From Nymphaea colorata (Eukaryota > Streptophyta > Magnoliopsida > Nymphaeales > Nymphaeaceae), in NCBI RefSeq assembly GCF_008831285.2, contig NC_045143.1, positions 15,908,464 through 15,972,463 of the forward strand: 64,000 nucleotides of DNA, written 5' to 3'. The notes below the pieces were generated by a model that did no database searches, was not told where the DNA came from, and was given only the letters and a program-made list of their open reading frames with translations. Positions 1 to 11,740 of this stretch are shown here, one piece after another; position 1 is the first letter of the stretch, and every line of letters begins with the position of its first letter. Both the position numbers and the translations under genes were made by a program.

Positions 1-3000
1 TCGTCCCCCATTTTCATAAAAAAGTGTGTACGACGTGTAGAGAGCTATAATATAAACGAAATGATTTGGACTTCTCACCCTGACCATGCAGACAACTTTC
101 CTCATTGAACAATTATCATCGTTGAAAACTATTAAACACTGACCATCAACAAGGAGGGATCCTGAAATCTCCTTATTGAGCTTTCAGTAAGAAGATGAAT
201 AGAACTAATTGTCAATGAAATGTTAGGACCTAGCTTTCCAATATCTGATGGATATGACTTCTACCTCAGCCCCCTCACTAAGCATGGTTGGACTGATCGG
301 AGATCCCTCAATTTTAGACGCATTTTGTCTGCGGCTTTCTCCAATGGTTTCCACAAATGCATTGGATCCAAACAACACCAAAGCCAAAGATAAAAAAACC
401 GTTGGAGGCACCTACTCACATATCATGTTATCCTCCCCATCCCCAGTCTTTCGCCTTTGCCATGAAACGACCCGAAACTATAGCGCTACAGCAATCAAAG
501 CATGGTGTGCCACCCGAGCTACCTAGGGCTGAGTCAAATCGTTTTGATACATAACGACCAATTTTGCTTCATTAGGTAGTGAATATAAAGTCATCAGCAC
601 GCTGACAATTCTCATAAAACCAAATGTGCAGTCCAAGTTGCCGGGCAAAAACACCTGTGGTGGCCTCATCTCTATTTGGTTGGCAGGCTGAAACATAACT
701 ACAACAAATGGAAAAAGCAATGCATGCTTTAACATTCATGCGACAGATCCCAACACACACACACACGACATGAGCATATTATAAACAAAAGGACGAGACA
801 GTAACATTACTGAAAGAGAAAAACCTTGTGCAATTAAATTAAAGAAACGAACCAAAAAGAAACAAAGAAATAATTTAAACAAAGAAACAACGCAATTACA
901 GAACATTCAGGAACACGTACACAATTTTCCAACTGAGCCAGCAAGGCAGGAGATTTTAACTCTCTTGCTCCACTTATAATTTTATAGAGACACCATAATG
1001 TAGGAAACTTTTATCAACACATTGCAGTACACCATGTTTCTTATTTGTTCAGTTACCCGTTAGAGAAGATCCTCTTGAAAAAGCCCCCACATGTTGTAAA
1101 TGACGAGAACATGCCGTGACGACTGGCTACAACTAGAAACACCAAAAGACAAGTAACTTGCTGGAATTATCAATCAACATCAAAGCAGATCCATATCAAG
1201 CTAAGTCCAGATGTCTTTGAACAAGAGAAGCTAAGGAAACATCTAGCTGTTCAGTCATAATCCATGTACCCAAAAAAGTACAAACAATATGTCAGCAGAT
1301 CAGAAGGATACAGTAACTGCATTTATAGCAGCTAATTTTGCAGGATCGTAAGCATTCACATGGACACTCCTAAGAAATGGAGCAACCGTGTTTCAAAAAC
1401 TTCAGGACATGGTTATGGATCTGGACACCTCAGAAAAATGGTAAATACACAACTTTCTGGAGTTCAATCAACTATATTACCTTCTTTTAATTATGGAATT
1501 ACAATATGCTGACGAATGCACTTACCATGTATTGACAATCTTATTAAGCATGTATATAGCCATGTTCAGACAGCACCCAAGCTTTTTGGAAATGCTCTAC
1601 GCATGTGCAACATGCATTTGACATAGATTAGAGGCCAACCATATCGTATAGACTTCTTTGAATGATCAAAATTCCCAAGATTTCCTCCTTTTCCCACTCT
1701 GCTAAGAAGCCTAGTCATCTTTCACTATGTCACCTGAGTGTGGCGTGTGGTTGCTGGTGTAGGTGCAGCTAATCATAAAAAATAAATGACAATGTCATAA
1801 GTTATAACTTAAAAGATATAATATAAGTATATAACTAATCAGTAAATATAATCATAAAAATATGTCAAATACTCAAAATGCAGACATGCATCATCTTATC
1901 CTTTTCCAAACTACCTAGTTTCCTACATGTGCAGACGGTGTATTGCACGGCTGCTAGATAATTCTTGCAGCAAGCAATGAGAGATTGATAATTGTAAAAC
2001 AAAAAGTAAAACCAGCATTCGGTAAAATTAAAAAGTAAAACTGTCAAACAAAAAAGTTATGTGGAATTAACTAATAACTGACATACAACTAAAAACAGCA
2101 TTCCTCAACAGAAAAAGCATGGCTTGGACAGAACAGAAATACTGAAATAGATTAACAAATAACATTATAACAACTTAACGAAATAAAGAAGCAAAAGAAG
2201 ATAAAATAACTTAACGAAAAATAAATAACAACAATGAAAAAGTGAAAAATTCAGAACAGCGTGCACAAATTGGGGCAAATCAGTAGGAAACAGGCCAACA
2301 CATTAAAAAAAAAAAAAAGAAACAACCACAATATTAAGCATGAAAACATTCGTAAGAAACCAAAAAAAATTGAAAGATTTGTAAAACACAAACCCAGTTA
2401 CACAAAGTCAAAATCACTGATTTAGGTTGCTGTCACTGATTAATGCTCACTGGCACCCCCGCCGGTATTCGTCGAATGCCTGAGGTTGCATTGAATGAAG
2501 GAGGGCTCAATGCCAGAAAATCTGTTGCTCGCAAGAGGTAGGACACTCGGAAGTCGAACACAGAGGAAGGAGGTGCTCACTGCCCACACGTGAAAGGGTT
2601 AAACCCTAAACGCATGAGTCTTTTAAAACTTCAAACTCAAGTGAAAAAAGAGGACAAAATTGTCCTTGACACATGCTGACCATGCCGACTCGTTATTGAC
2701 ATGAGTTGGGTGCATGTAAAAAAATAGACAAACTTAGACCCGTGCAGCTGACCTCACTGGACTCGGGCTGGAGCAGAGTCGAAGGCGAATCCGCACCCAC
2801 ACGTATGTCGCGTCAACGCGCGTGCAGGTGCCTAACACACACATTCAGGTGACTTAGATCTTTGATCTTTCATCCTTTTTTTATATCTCATCTGATGTAT
2901 GTATACATGCTTTAAAGTAGAAACCTTTACCTAGTGCCACTTTGACTTGATGTTATAAATTACTTTTGCTTATCCCCATGATTCTTGACCGTTTAACATT

Positions 3001-3442
3001 CACCTAGAAATATGACCAGCCAAATCCGTCTAGACAGATCATGTCACAAAATCAATCATATGTTTACAGCAACACACAAATGAATGTCCAACGACTCTAT
3101 GCCTTTCTAAATTCTCTATCATCTAGTCGTGAAGATATATCACTTAATATCTATGGTTTCTGACACATTCTCTCCATCAAATCTCCAAGGGCATCCAGTG
3201 CCACTACAGAAAGCTACAAATTACTGAAAGCAAAAAGGAGGTTGCTAAGAACAACAAACACTTGCATTTTCAGAATAATTTTCATATACTACAGGCTTCA
3301 GATACTAGGAACATAACAGCAGGAGCTGCTTCTTTTTGCTTTTGGAAGACAAAACCCTGTGAATCCCAAAGCTTTTATGTATCAACAAAAAAAAAAAAGA
3401 TCAGCACAACCTACATAGCTCATGCTATGCTCCTCTATACCA
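1..3442. other. Gene-free region downstream of HMGB gene
   Basis: No open frame here resembles a known protein; the longest frames are under 100 codons and lack convincing splice partners. It holds the 3' flank of the minus-strand HMGB gene, AT-rich sequence with many short A-runs, and a GC-richer patch at about 2440-2870. That patch carries a CACGTG hexamer near 2586 and a stretch rich in cacccacac and gcgtcaacgcg-like words, resembling decayed LTR-retrotransposon sequence. I cannot assign it to a family. Confidence 0.5.
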
Positions 3443-6400
3443 TTACTCGTCATCGTCATCATCATCATCTTCTTCCTCTTCTTCCTGAATAAGTCCAGGT
3501 TCATTAACATAAAAATAAATAAATAAATAATAACAACTCTGCATAATTGTTTTCAAAGCATGACACTGATGAATGCTGAAAAGGAGCACAGCAAGTCCTG
3601 CCTTGCAAAATTAATATAAGAGCAGTGGCATGTCATGCTACAAAAATGACACCCTTACCTCTACATCCTCCTCATCCTCATCATCATTCATCTCAGACTT
3701 GGACCTGTCAGACTCTTCATCACCATCATCAGCCACACTTTCCTGTTAAGCAGAACAGAATATGCTCATCTACAGAACAAGAGAACAGCTACAGTAGTCA
3801 AAAGTCAAAAGAACGACAAAAAAAGATTTACTTGTTTTTTGTTATAGGCCGAAATAAGCTTCTCATATTCACTTTTCTTCTTTGCAGCTTTAGCTTCAAA
3901 GGGGGCTTTCTCCTACCAACCAAGAACAACAGCTTCAGAGAAAGAGAGAGAGAGAGAGAGAGAGACTGCAAGGGAAAAAAAAGCCCTAGATCCTGAAAAT
4001 AAAACAATAAAATATATCTGCTTGATGTATCCTTTACTTGGAAAAACTAAAGCTGAGTTCTTTAAAATGATACAAAAAAACAGAGAATATATGAAACACC
4101 TCCTGGAACCAGATTTGTCAAAAGGATGTCTTGGATCTTAATAACAACACATACGGTAGGGGGTAACTGTGTATTGAAAATCCTCATGAAGAAAGAAATA
4201 ACAAGACTAACACATTATTATTTACAGTGAAAGAGAGACTGTTTCTTCATGGTATGATAAACCAAAGAAAACAGGCCAGGCACTAACATTTGATGAATCT
4301 AAAGTTTCTCTGAACACCATCAAACACCTCAACTTGGGAGAAAAAAAATAAACATAGCTTAAAAACTTGAATTACATATCAAGTATCAGTAAAACCACAG
4401 AAAAGAAATACAGTGAATTTGGAGTTACTTTGAAATTTGAATAGAATGAAACGCCTCATCTGAGGGCTGAGAAATAAATGCAAATTAAAAGCTCAAGCTA
4501 CACATCCTCAGAATCAGCTTTAGGTGGCATCTTGAAAAAATTCCAACACCGAACGTGAAAATTACAGTCAAACATAAAAAAAAAATGAAGTTATATTCCA
4601 TGCATGATAATGGGCACTCACAAATGCAAGAAACAATATCAGAAAAGTGTAAAAAAAACAAAAAAAAGGACTCACAGCATCAGACATTGACTTCCATTTT
4701 TCACCTCCTGCTTTGCCGACCTTTAATTTGGAGAAAATATTAAGAATTAATTATTAAAGATTTAACAAACATTAGAACTCAAATTTATAGCCTGTAGCAA
4801 GAAAAACTCACCACTGACACAGACTTCACATTAGGATGCTCTTGCTTGTATGTCTTCCTAAATTCTTCCCTGCAGAAAGAAAATGAAAAGCAACATAAAG
4901 CCAATAACAAATTCAAAACAACATGAACGATTGAGAATTGTGAAATAACTTTTCTCAAAGGTGCTCAAATCCATGCTACCAACCTAAAGAAGAATGACAA
5001 ATAAGGAGGAGACGGAATTTACAGAAATACAAAAAAAGCACTAGGAGGTCTCTTGGGCTTATTGGGATCTTTCTTGGCAATTTTTTTTTTCTTTTCTGCC
5101 CTTTTACTATTTTTGCTTGGTTTTACAGCAGCCTTCCGTTTCCCAAGCTTCCTGTAGAGAAAAAAAAAATTCAAAAGCATAAGAAAAGTCTTAAAACTCT
5201 GTTTCATATAGCTTACATTCTAAAATTGAGACTAAATGGGCTTAACAACAAAAGGTAACGAATCCATCAAGGTACCTATCAGTCATAGAATGGCTCAGGG
5301 TAGTTAAATTATCAATCAAGAATTCAGAACTGGCTTTGAGCAAGACCTTAGAACCAAAAGTTGCTAAGTGAAGGGAAATATCAGCATGTTATAGTGATTT
5401 TCTTTCTTCTTCCGATCAGGAGACCATATTAGTAGAACCCAGTCTGTTGGCACTCTGAAATAGTACATTAAGAGGAATTTCCCTCGTGCAAATCTTGGCA
5501 GGAAAGTTGCTTGCTGCATTATTTGTTAAGCACCCAAAATGAGCTAGCACCTGCCTCCCACAGTTATAGTTACAGAAGAAAAAGATGGAGTGAATGCCTG
5601 CACCTGCTCATAATTTCTCACTCCTGCTCTCTATTTTTTCTTAATTTTTCACTAAGTAATTTTCTCCAAATGATTCCACATATTGATTTTCAAAGGATCT
5701 AAATGATCCCAACATGTTCCCCTCATTTCTTGTTGCCCCAGAATTTCTTTATGATGATTTCCTACAGAGACCGTTTTCAATTCTCACTCTCGAATTACCT
5801 TAAGACAACCAACGAACAAAATAAGCCTACACACTCCTCTTTAGGTCCGGCTTCTTGGTACTTGTCAGTCCAGTGGCACCAATGTCCTTATGGTCAGTCA
5901 AGGGACCTCACCTTGACGATGATGTCTTGGCACCACCACTATAGCAAGGTGGTGTCATCGATCAAAAAAAAAAAGAATTTACTAGGGTGGGGGGAGGGGG
6001 TGGTGGTGTTACGTAGAGCTTGACCTTGCCCCCATGAATATGGGAGGCAGGACGGGAATAGATCAGGGCAAGCAGATAATAAGCAAGGGTAAGCAAGTGG
6101 CCGAAGAAAAGAGGTGGTCAATTCATTCTGTAAAGCCGAGGGCTTTGCTCGTGACGTGACATGATGCTGGGGCTTTGCTAATTTCCGTCACACAAGTGTT
6201 TTGACAATTGAGTCCAATGTAAAACAATCATCCACAGTAACATATTGAGACAGTGCAAATCTGGACTTCCCATAACCGAGGGAGATTGCACACACTTCAT
6301 CTCTTCACCTGCCTTACAGCAGACTCTGTGCAGGAAATGCCAGAGTGTTACCCCATTCATGACAGACTAAGATAATTGCCAGAATGTTTTTTCTGAATAA

Positions 6401-6647
6401 AAACATGAACATGCTTCTTTCTTAATTTTCTCAGCAAAGTAAAAGTAGAATACTATACCCAGTAAAACGTACAAGGAAAATTTTGAAGGTTACTTTACTG
6501 GCGTGCCAACGGCGGCTATGAGAAGCAAAATAGTAATTTCCTAAAGACTCAATTGAACTAATTGAAACTAGTTATTTCTAACCTGTCATCAACAAGCTTT
6601 AATGATGCCTCTTTCTTCGTAGCTCCCTTTCCCTTTCCTCCTTTCAT
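3443..6647 (-). CDS. HMGB: HMGB-type high mobility group protein (7 coding exons)
   Basis: Small nuclear architectural protein that binds and bends DNA through a single HMG box. Coding exons on the minus strand: 6647-6583, 5151-5023, 4869-4812, 4720-4676, 3912-3832, 3742-3659, 3484-3443; all introns are GT-AG and the frame is continuous, giving 167 residues. Order: basic N-terminus starting MKGGKGKG; Lys-rich linker; HMG box about residues 50-122 (DPNKPKRPPSAFFVFLEEF, then VGKAGGEKWKSMSDAEKAPF and the YEKLISAYNKK end); acidic tail from about 127, ending in a run of five Glu, seven Asp and a Glu. Basic start, single box and acidic tail match plant HMGB1/2/3 in order and length. A likely leader intron (6649-7533) ends TTAG one base before the ATG, which supports this start. 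(GA)n tracts lie in introns near 3945-3965 and in the leader intron near 6717-6735. The exact paralogue number is not decided. Confidence 0.95.
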
Positions 6648-7533
6648 CCTAAGGCAAACAAATTCCTTCAAAAAGAAACGAAAACGAGAAAGGCACACAG
6701 CATACGAAGCACATGGAGAGAGAGAGAGAGAGAGGGTGAGATGCTTGAGTTCATAGAGATTGTTGTTGAATAATCGGTGTTTGGCAAAAGAAGAACGAAA
6801 AGACTGCAAGGAAAGACCACAACTTTGCTCGAAGAGGACGAGCAGAAGCATGATATATTTGCTGAATAAGCAAATATGGAAGGATAAAAAAGATCTTAGA
6901 GGAGAGCACACTATCACGTGCTGGAGAAGAACGGGGGGCAAAAGTGAAGGAGGAGGGGAGAATGGAGAAGATAATATAGCTGCACAAGCCGAGAAAGAAT
7001 TTGCGAAAGATAATCAAAAGGAAAAGAAAATCCGGAAACTGATCAGAGAACCATTTCTTCTTCCAAGAATCATCCTTATGGGCAATATTCAATCAAAGAA
7101 TCCGCAAGAGAAAGTAAAAAGAGAAGTGGCTAGAATAAGTGGACGAGACCTGACAGTGCAGAAGGAAAAACACAAAAGTAACCGCAGAAGTAGAGGAATT
7201 CTGTAACTAAGGTGCCGAAGTTAACTGAAGAAGCTAAAAAAGGAAGGATGAAGGGAAGAGAAGAAGAAATGACGAGGCCGACGCGACGGATGGGATGGAT
7301 TCCGGAAAACACAGGCAAAAACCGAAAAAGTTCATTCAATTGCGAATGAGCTCGATAGAAGGAATGATGATCAAAGACATTAGAGACAGGGTGGAAAATC
7401 AAATCGAACCAAGTTGCCGAATAGGATGGGAGAACACAAAACCATCAAGGCAAACGCAAGCAAAAGGCAACGAGAAACTCGGTTTGCGTGAAGAAGAAGA
7501 AGAAGAAGAGGAGGAGGAAGGGGATAGGAGTAC

Positions 7534-7700
7534 CTTTTAGAAACAGAGGAGAGCAGCAGCAGCGACTCTCTCGCTCTCTCGCTCTCTCTCTCCCCCGTAA
7601 GAAAGGAGAAGTGCAGGAGCGAAAGGGAAGGGTGTTTTCTGACGAAGGGGGGAGAGAGGCCCCGAATCGAAGTTAGTGAGGTAACCGGACAAGCCGGTGG
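7534..7700 (-). promoter_or_regulatory. Probable 5' leader exon and core promoter of HMGB gene
   Basis: On the minus strand a GAGA-rich and GCTGCTGCTG-containing leader runs into a good donor, CTAAAAG|GTACTCC, with GT at 7533-7532. The matching acceptor TTAG (6652-6649) leaves a single G before the HMGB ATG. Together these suggest an 885-bp intron in the 5' UTR. No TATA box is evident. The upstream limit is a guess; transcript ends are not visible in sequence. Confidence 0.4.
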
Positions 7701-7980
7701 CTGCGTCGACATTTGCTGCCACACAGGGGCACACACCTGGAAGGGCGATAATGTTGTGACAGGCAGTCGCCGGTTTCGGGGCGGGCGATCCACGGTCAGT
7801 GCTTTTCCACGAGAATTTTGAAGCCGAGGGTGAGGGACGCGCCGTTCCCATTGGTTAACGAGAGTAGGGGAGGGAAGCGAGTTTGTGTTTTTTTGGCTCA
7901 AGGGTTCGATTCTGCTTCGCAGTAATTTCCTACTTCTTGTTCGCCATTTTTGTATATCTATCCAGCTGTGGTTTCGCCAG

Positions 7981-7985
7981 AAAAG

Positions 7986-8013
<28 letters not shown>
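7981..8013. repeat. Poly(A) tract
   Basis: A run of about 30 A interrupted early by single G residues lies between the HMGB and AMT1 genes, followed by two or three tandem ACGT units (acgtacgtacgt) near 8022-8033. The flanking 8040-8800 sequence contains no recognisable gene and is the 3' flank of AMT1. Confidence 0.7.
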
Positions 8014-8016
<3 letters not shown>

Positions 8017-8865
8017 TCGAACGTACGTACGTAAGTTGATGGTTTACGAGACGGGAAAAAACAAACAGTGGGCTTAGGCTTGGATACTTATGAGTGGCAA
8101 ATCACCTTTTTTAATTCCTTTTCCTTGCCATTGCTCTCCATGTGCCAATATGTGTTTTGTCTAAAATGTTATCGTTTCAATTTGGTGCATCTTGACAAAG
8201 CCCTCGAGCTGCAACCACTTTTACTTGCTAAAGAAACATATATTATTTGCTTCGCAGTATGGTAGCCATTCACATTACATTACATTACACTACACGGTAA
8301 GGTCCTCCACGGATGCACGTCTCTCATCTCATCTCATGTGCTCTAAATTCAGAGAGTTGGCTAGGAGGGCTCAACCCCGACAGGCCGCAGACTTTTCAAA
8401 ATAATGTGAAACGTGAAAACCGGCACCGCAGGAGGCTAGGGTCTGATGCTTTGGCTGCAAGTACGACAAACGGAGGAGGAGGAGGAGAACACATGGTTTA
8501 TGATTTGTTCACTCTCCCCTTGGAAATGTGTTTCACAGCGAGTTCAGTGAACAGTTCATGAAAGAAGCCGGGATGTTATGTTGCCAAGACAGAGACTTTA
8601 CATCCGACGGGAGACTGGCGTTCTCTGCGCCTATATAATTCAAAGACACAGATTCGGCGCAAACTTACTCTCGAATCGGTCGAACTCACTTGGAGATCTA
8701 TTCCTTATTACATGCTTATATTTTCACAGCACAAAATAATAAAGAGAGAAGAAAAAGAAGAAACCAACCCATTCTTCTTCGAGACTTGAAGATGTAAAAA
8801 CCAAAAGCCTCACGCATGAATACTCAATTACACCTTGTAATTTTGCATGCTCGAATTTTTCAAAA

Positions 8866-10266
8866 TCAGAACGGTTGCACGGGTTCCTGTCGCAGCCTCA
8901 CGTAGTCGTCATAGAATCGGGGGGCCGATTGACCGTCGTCGTGGTGCCTGGTGTAGGCATAGCCCCCGTGGCTGGAGATGTCCAGCCCCGCCACCTCCTC
9001 CTCCCTCGATATTCTCAGCAGCCCCAACCTCCGCAGCACGTAGAAGAGAGGCGCCATGGTCAAGCTCACCCAGCCCACGATGGTCAGCAGCTCCACCACC
9101 TGTGCTCCCAGCAGCCCCCACCCACCTCCCAGCAGCACCCCGTAAGGCCTGGAGGAGGAGGAGTAGGCCTGCAGCACGAACTCTTCCTTGGCAAACAGCC
9201 CCGTGAACAGCAGCCCCCACGCCCCGCACCCTCCGTGCAGCTGAGCCGCCTCCAGCGGGTCGTCCAACTTGAACCTCGCGGCCAACAAGTTGAGCCCCAT
9301 AAGCACCCAGGCCGCGATGAACCCGCAGACTATGGCAGCCCAGGGCTCGACCACGGCGCAGCCGGAAGTGATGGCCACGAACCCACCCAGCAGCCCGTTG
9401 CACACGTCCAGCGCATCCCAGTGACCCACCAGCACGCGCCTCCCGAACAGCGTGACCAGGCCGGCCGTTGACCCAGCCAAGGTGGTCGTCACCGCGGTTC
9501 GACCCACCGCTGTCCAGTTCCCCTCCGACGTGGTGGAAGCGTAGGGAACGAGTATCTTTACGAAAGAGCCCGGGTTGAAGCCGAACCAGCCGAACCACAG
9601 CAAGAACGTGCCCAGGACGACAAGCGTTGCGCTGTGGCCTCGCATGGGCACGGGTTGACCGAAGGCGTCGAAGCGACCTACTCGGGGGCCTTCTATCAGT
9701 GCCCCCCACAGACCCGCGACCCCGCCCACCAAGTGGACGACGCCGCTGCCGGCGAAGTCTATTGCGCCGGAGTCGAAAAGGAGGCTGCCCCCGTCGTAGC
9801 TGGGGCTGGCCCAGCCGCCGGTGGACCAGATCCAGTGCGCGACGACCGGGTAGACGAAGCCAGTCAGGAGGAAGGAGTAGATGAGGTAGGCGACGAACTG
9901 GGTGCGCTCGGCAATGGAGCCGCTGGTAATGCCCGCGACCGCGATGGCGAAGGCCCACTGGAAGAGGAAGTAGGAGTAGTCGAAGGTCTGGTCAGGGATG
10001 TCGTGGAGGGCGAAGTAAGAGGTGCCGATGAAGGGGTTACCGGAACCGAAGGCGAAGGCGAAGCCCAAGAGGTAGTAGGAGAGGCTGCCCACTGCTGCGT
10101 CGATGACGTTGCTGAGCATGATGTTTATGGTGTTCTTGGCACGCACCGACCCCGCGCAGAGCATGGCGAAGCCAAGCTGCATCACGAAGACCAGATAGGC
10201 GGAGAAGAGGAGGAAAAGGGCGTTGATGGAAGAGGTGACACTGCTCTCCCACGTCTGCTCTGCCAT
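8866..10266 (-). CDS. AMT1: AMT1-type ammonium transporter (intronless)
   Basis: Plasma-membrane AMT/MEP/Rh-family ammonium channel, expected as a trimer of eleven-helix subunits. A single 466-residue frame, as is usual for plant AMT1 genes. Visible hallmarks: the first helix with [20 protein letters not shown] (19-38), AGSVRAKNT (38-46), [12 protein letters not shown] (111-122), HWIWSTGGW (144-152), signature [13 protein letters not shown] (170-182) with Asp170 and pore His178, [11 protein letters not shown] (224-234), and LHGGCGAWG (343-351) with second pore His344. The cytosolic tail has [13 protein letters not shown] (426-438), the segment that gates AMT1 trimers. An in-frame stop 57 bases upstream with no ATG between fixes the start. 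The N-terminus is about 25 residues shorter than typical AMT1;1 and has no Cys before residue 37. Third codon positions are almost all G or C, which opens long antisense shadow frames. Which AMT1 paralogue is not resolved. Confidence 0.97.
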   Translation of the reverse strand: MAEQTWESSVTSSINALFLLFSAYLVFVMQLGFAMLCAGSVRAKNTINIMLSNVIDAAVGSLSYYLLGFAFAFGSGNPFIGTSYFALHDIPDQTFDYSYFLFQWAFAIAVAGITSGSIAERTQFVAYLIYSFLLTGFVYPVVAHWIWSTGGWASPSYDGGSLLFDSGAIDFAGSGVVHLVGGVAGLWGALIEGPRVGRFDAFGQPVPMRGHSATLVVLGTFLLWFGWFGFNPGSFVKILVPYASTTSEGNWTAVGRTAVTTTLAGSTAGLVTLFGRRVLVGHWDALDVCNGLLGGFVAITSGCAVVEPWAAIVCGFIAAWVLMGLNLLAARFKLDDPLEAAQLHGGCGAWGLLFTGLFAKEEFVLQAYSSSSRPYGVLLGGGWGLLGAQVVELLTIVGWVSLTMAPLFYVLRRLGLLRISREEEVAGLDISSHGGYAYTRHHDDGQSAPRFYDDYVRLRQEPVQPF

Positions 10267-10446
10267 GGATACGTTGACTGCGTGCTTGGTCGGAAGAGCG
10301 AGCGAAGACAGAGGCAGAGGTCAGGAAACGGAATTGGGTGGTAGACGGGGGGCTGTCGCGATGAGGAAGACGAACTTTGGTTGGTCCTCCACGCACGGTT
10401 TGAACGGTAGATGATGAGAGCTTGGTTTCTTTGGCGCAACTAGAGC

Positions 10447-10456
10447 CTTTAAATAT
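10447..10456 (-). promoter_or_regulatory. Probable TATA box of AMT1
   Basis: On the minus strand ATATTTAAAG lies about 180 bases upstream of the AMT1 ATG, the only good TATA-like motif in the immediate 5' flank. A run of GATC repeats (about 10480-10498) lies just upstream of it. Position and motif fit a core promoter, giving a leader of about 150 bases; the start site itself is inferred. Confidence 0.5.
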
Positions 10457-11213
10457 CCACTGTCCCTTTCACCCCCGCAGGATCGATCGATCGATCGATT
10501 GATTGCATGAGTAGTAGTAACCAGGCCCCAACCTCCCCCCCTCTCTCTGCTTAGCTCCGAAGACGGAGGGGAGAGTGAATTTTAATTTCTCCTTTGTTCC
10601 TCGCCAATTTCCTTGTTAATGTAGTCGGGTCGGGTTGTTCGGTTGTTGGGGTCCTTGCAACCCATGACAGCTAAATATGATTATATCGGCCGATAACATG
10701 ATTGTTGGGGTCCTCCACTCATTCCCCATGCATCATCTTACCTCAACGCTTCTAACAGATAAATTTTATCTTACGAGAGGAGTATGTGTAAGAAAAACCT
10801 TTTTGTTTCTTGTACTGCGACAGGCGATAAGAGTTGTTCAATAGAGTCTGAACCGATCGAATAGAAAGAGACTTTAGTTACATTCTACTTATTCGCACAT
10901 TGATAAAGTTATAAGTGAAGTTCAAGTGTCATTGTCTCTTAGTCAGAAGGCCAAGCCACTCGATCTTAATAAGATGGGATTCGCCTACAACTTGTCCAGA
11001 ATCGCAGGCATGCATAAAACATTTGGATGAGTATGGGACACTAGGAAGCCTAAAATTGAATTAGAAGAACGTGGGGCTTCGAAATCGTGAGTTGGCCATA
11101 ATGGGTTCGGGCTGTCAAGTTGGTGCTTTGCTTTTGATGATCAATTAGGTACGCTCCATCCCTGAAGAAAATTTTCAGTTTGGGTTAATTTCAACGCTTA
11201 GTGTCATGGGACG

Positions 11214-11216
<3 letters not shown>

Positions 11217-11251
<35 letters not shown>

Positions 11252-11252
11252 G
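11217..11252. repeat. (TA)n microsatellite
   Basis: An uninterrupted alternating TA tract of about 36 bases directly at the left edge of the 251-bp tandem duplication. Confidence 0.95.
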
Positions 11253-11740
11253 AGTGGTCATCGGACTTGACAAATCCATGAATTTACATGTTTTTGAAAA
11301 CAGTATTTTGGGTGTCTCTTTTATAACACTAACCACGCAAATGTGACATTTACTGTTGGAAATAGTTTCATGCTTCAATCGATTTATGTGGATGTATAAT
11401 GTGATTTTATAAGGATAGAGAGGATAGAGTTTCAATCAAGTTTCAAGCTTAAATCAATTGTTTATGAGATTTTTATCAACAATTCCAACAAGTGAATCCA
11501 AAAAGTGGTCATCGGACTTGACAAATCGAGGAATTTACATGTTTTTGAAAACAGTATTTTGGGTCTCTTTTATAACACTGACCACGCAAATGTGACATTT
11601 ACTGTTGGAAATAGTTTCAAGCTTCAATCGATTTATGTGGATGTATAATGTGATTTTTAAGGATAGAGTTTCAATCAAGTTTCAGGCTTCAATCAATTGT
11701 TTATGAGATTTTTAACAACAATTCAAACAAGTTAATTCAA
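11253..11740. repeat. 251-bp tandem duplication
   Basis: The block beginning gtggtcatcggacttgac at 11254 recurs at 11505 and stays collinear: ttacatgtttttgaaaaca, accacgcaaatgtgacattt and gtttatgagattttt appear in both copies at the same spacing. Copy 1 has an extra aggatagag repeat. The copies differ by scattered substitutions and small indels. The unit is not open in any frame and I cannot name it; it could be part of an old transposon. Confidence 0.9.

Noticed and set aside
3625-3996. 123-codon plus-strand frame
   Set aside because: Antisense of HMGB exons 5 and 6 and the intron between, including a (GA)n tract.
7899-7915. tRNA B-box-like word (gggttcgattctg)
   Set aside because: No A box or cloverleaf arms at the right distance upstream.
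9634-10344. 236-codon plus-strand frame, and a 349-codon minus-strand frame at 8909-9958
   Set aside because: Both are shadows of the GC-rich AMT1 gene in other frames; their composition follows from its codon use and they resemble no family.
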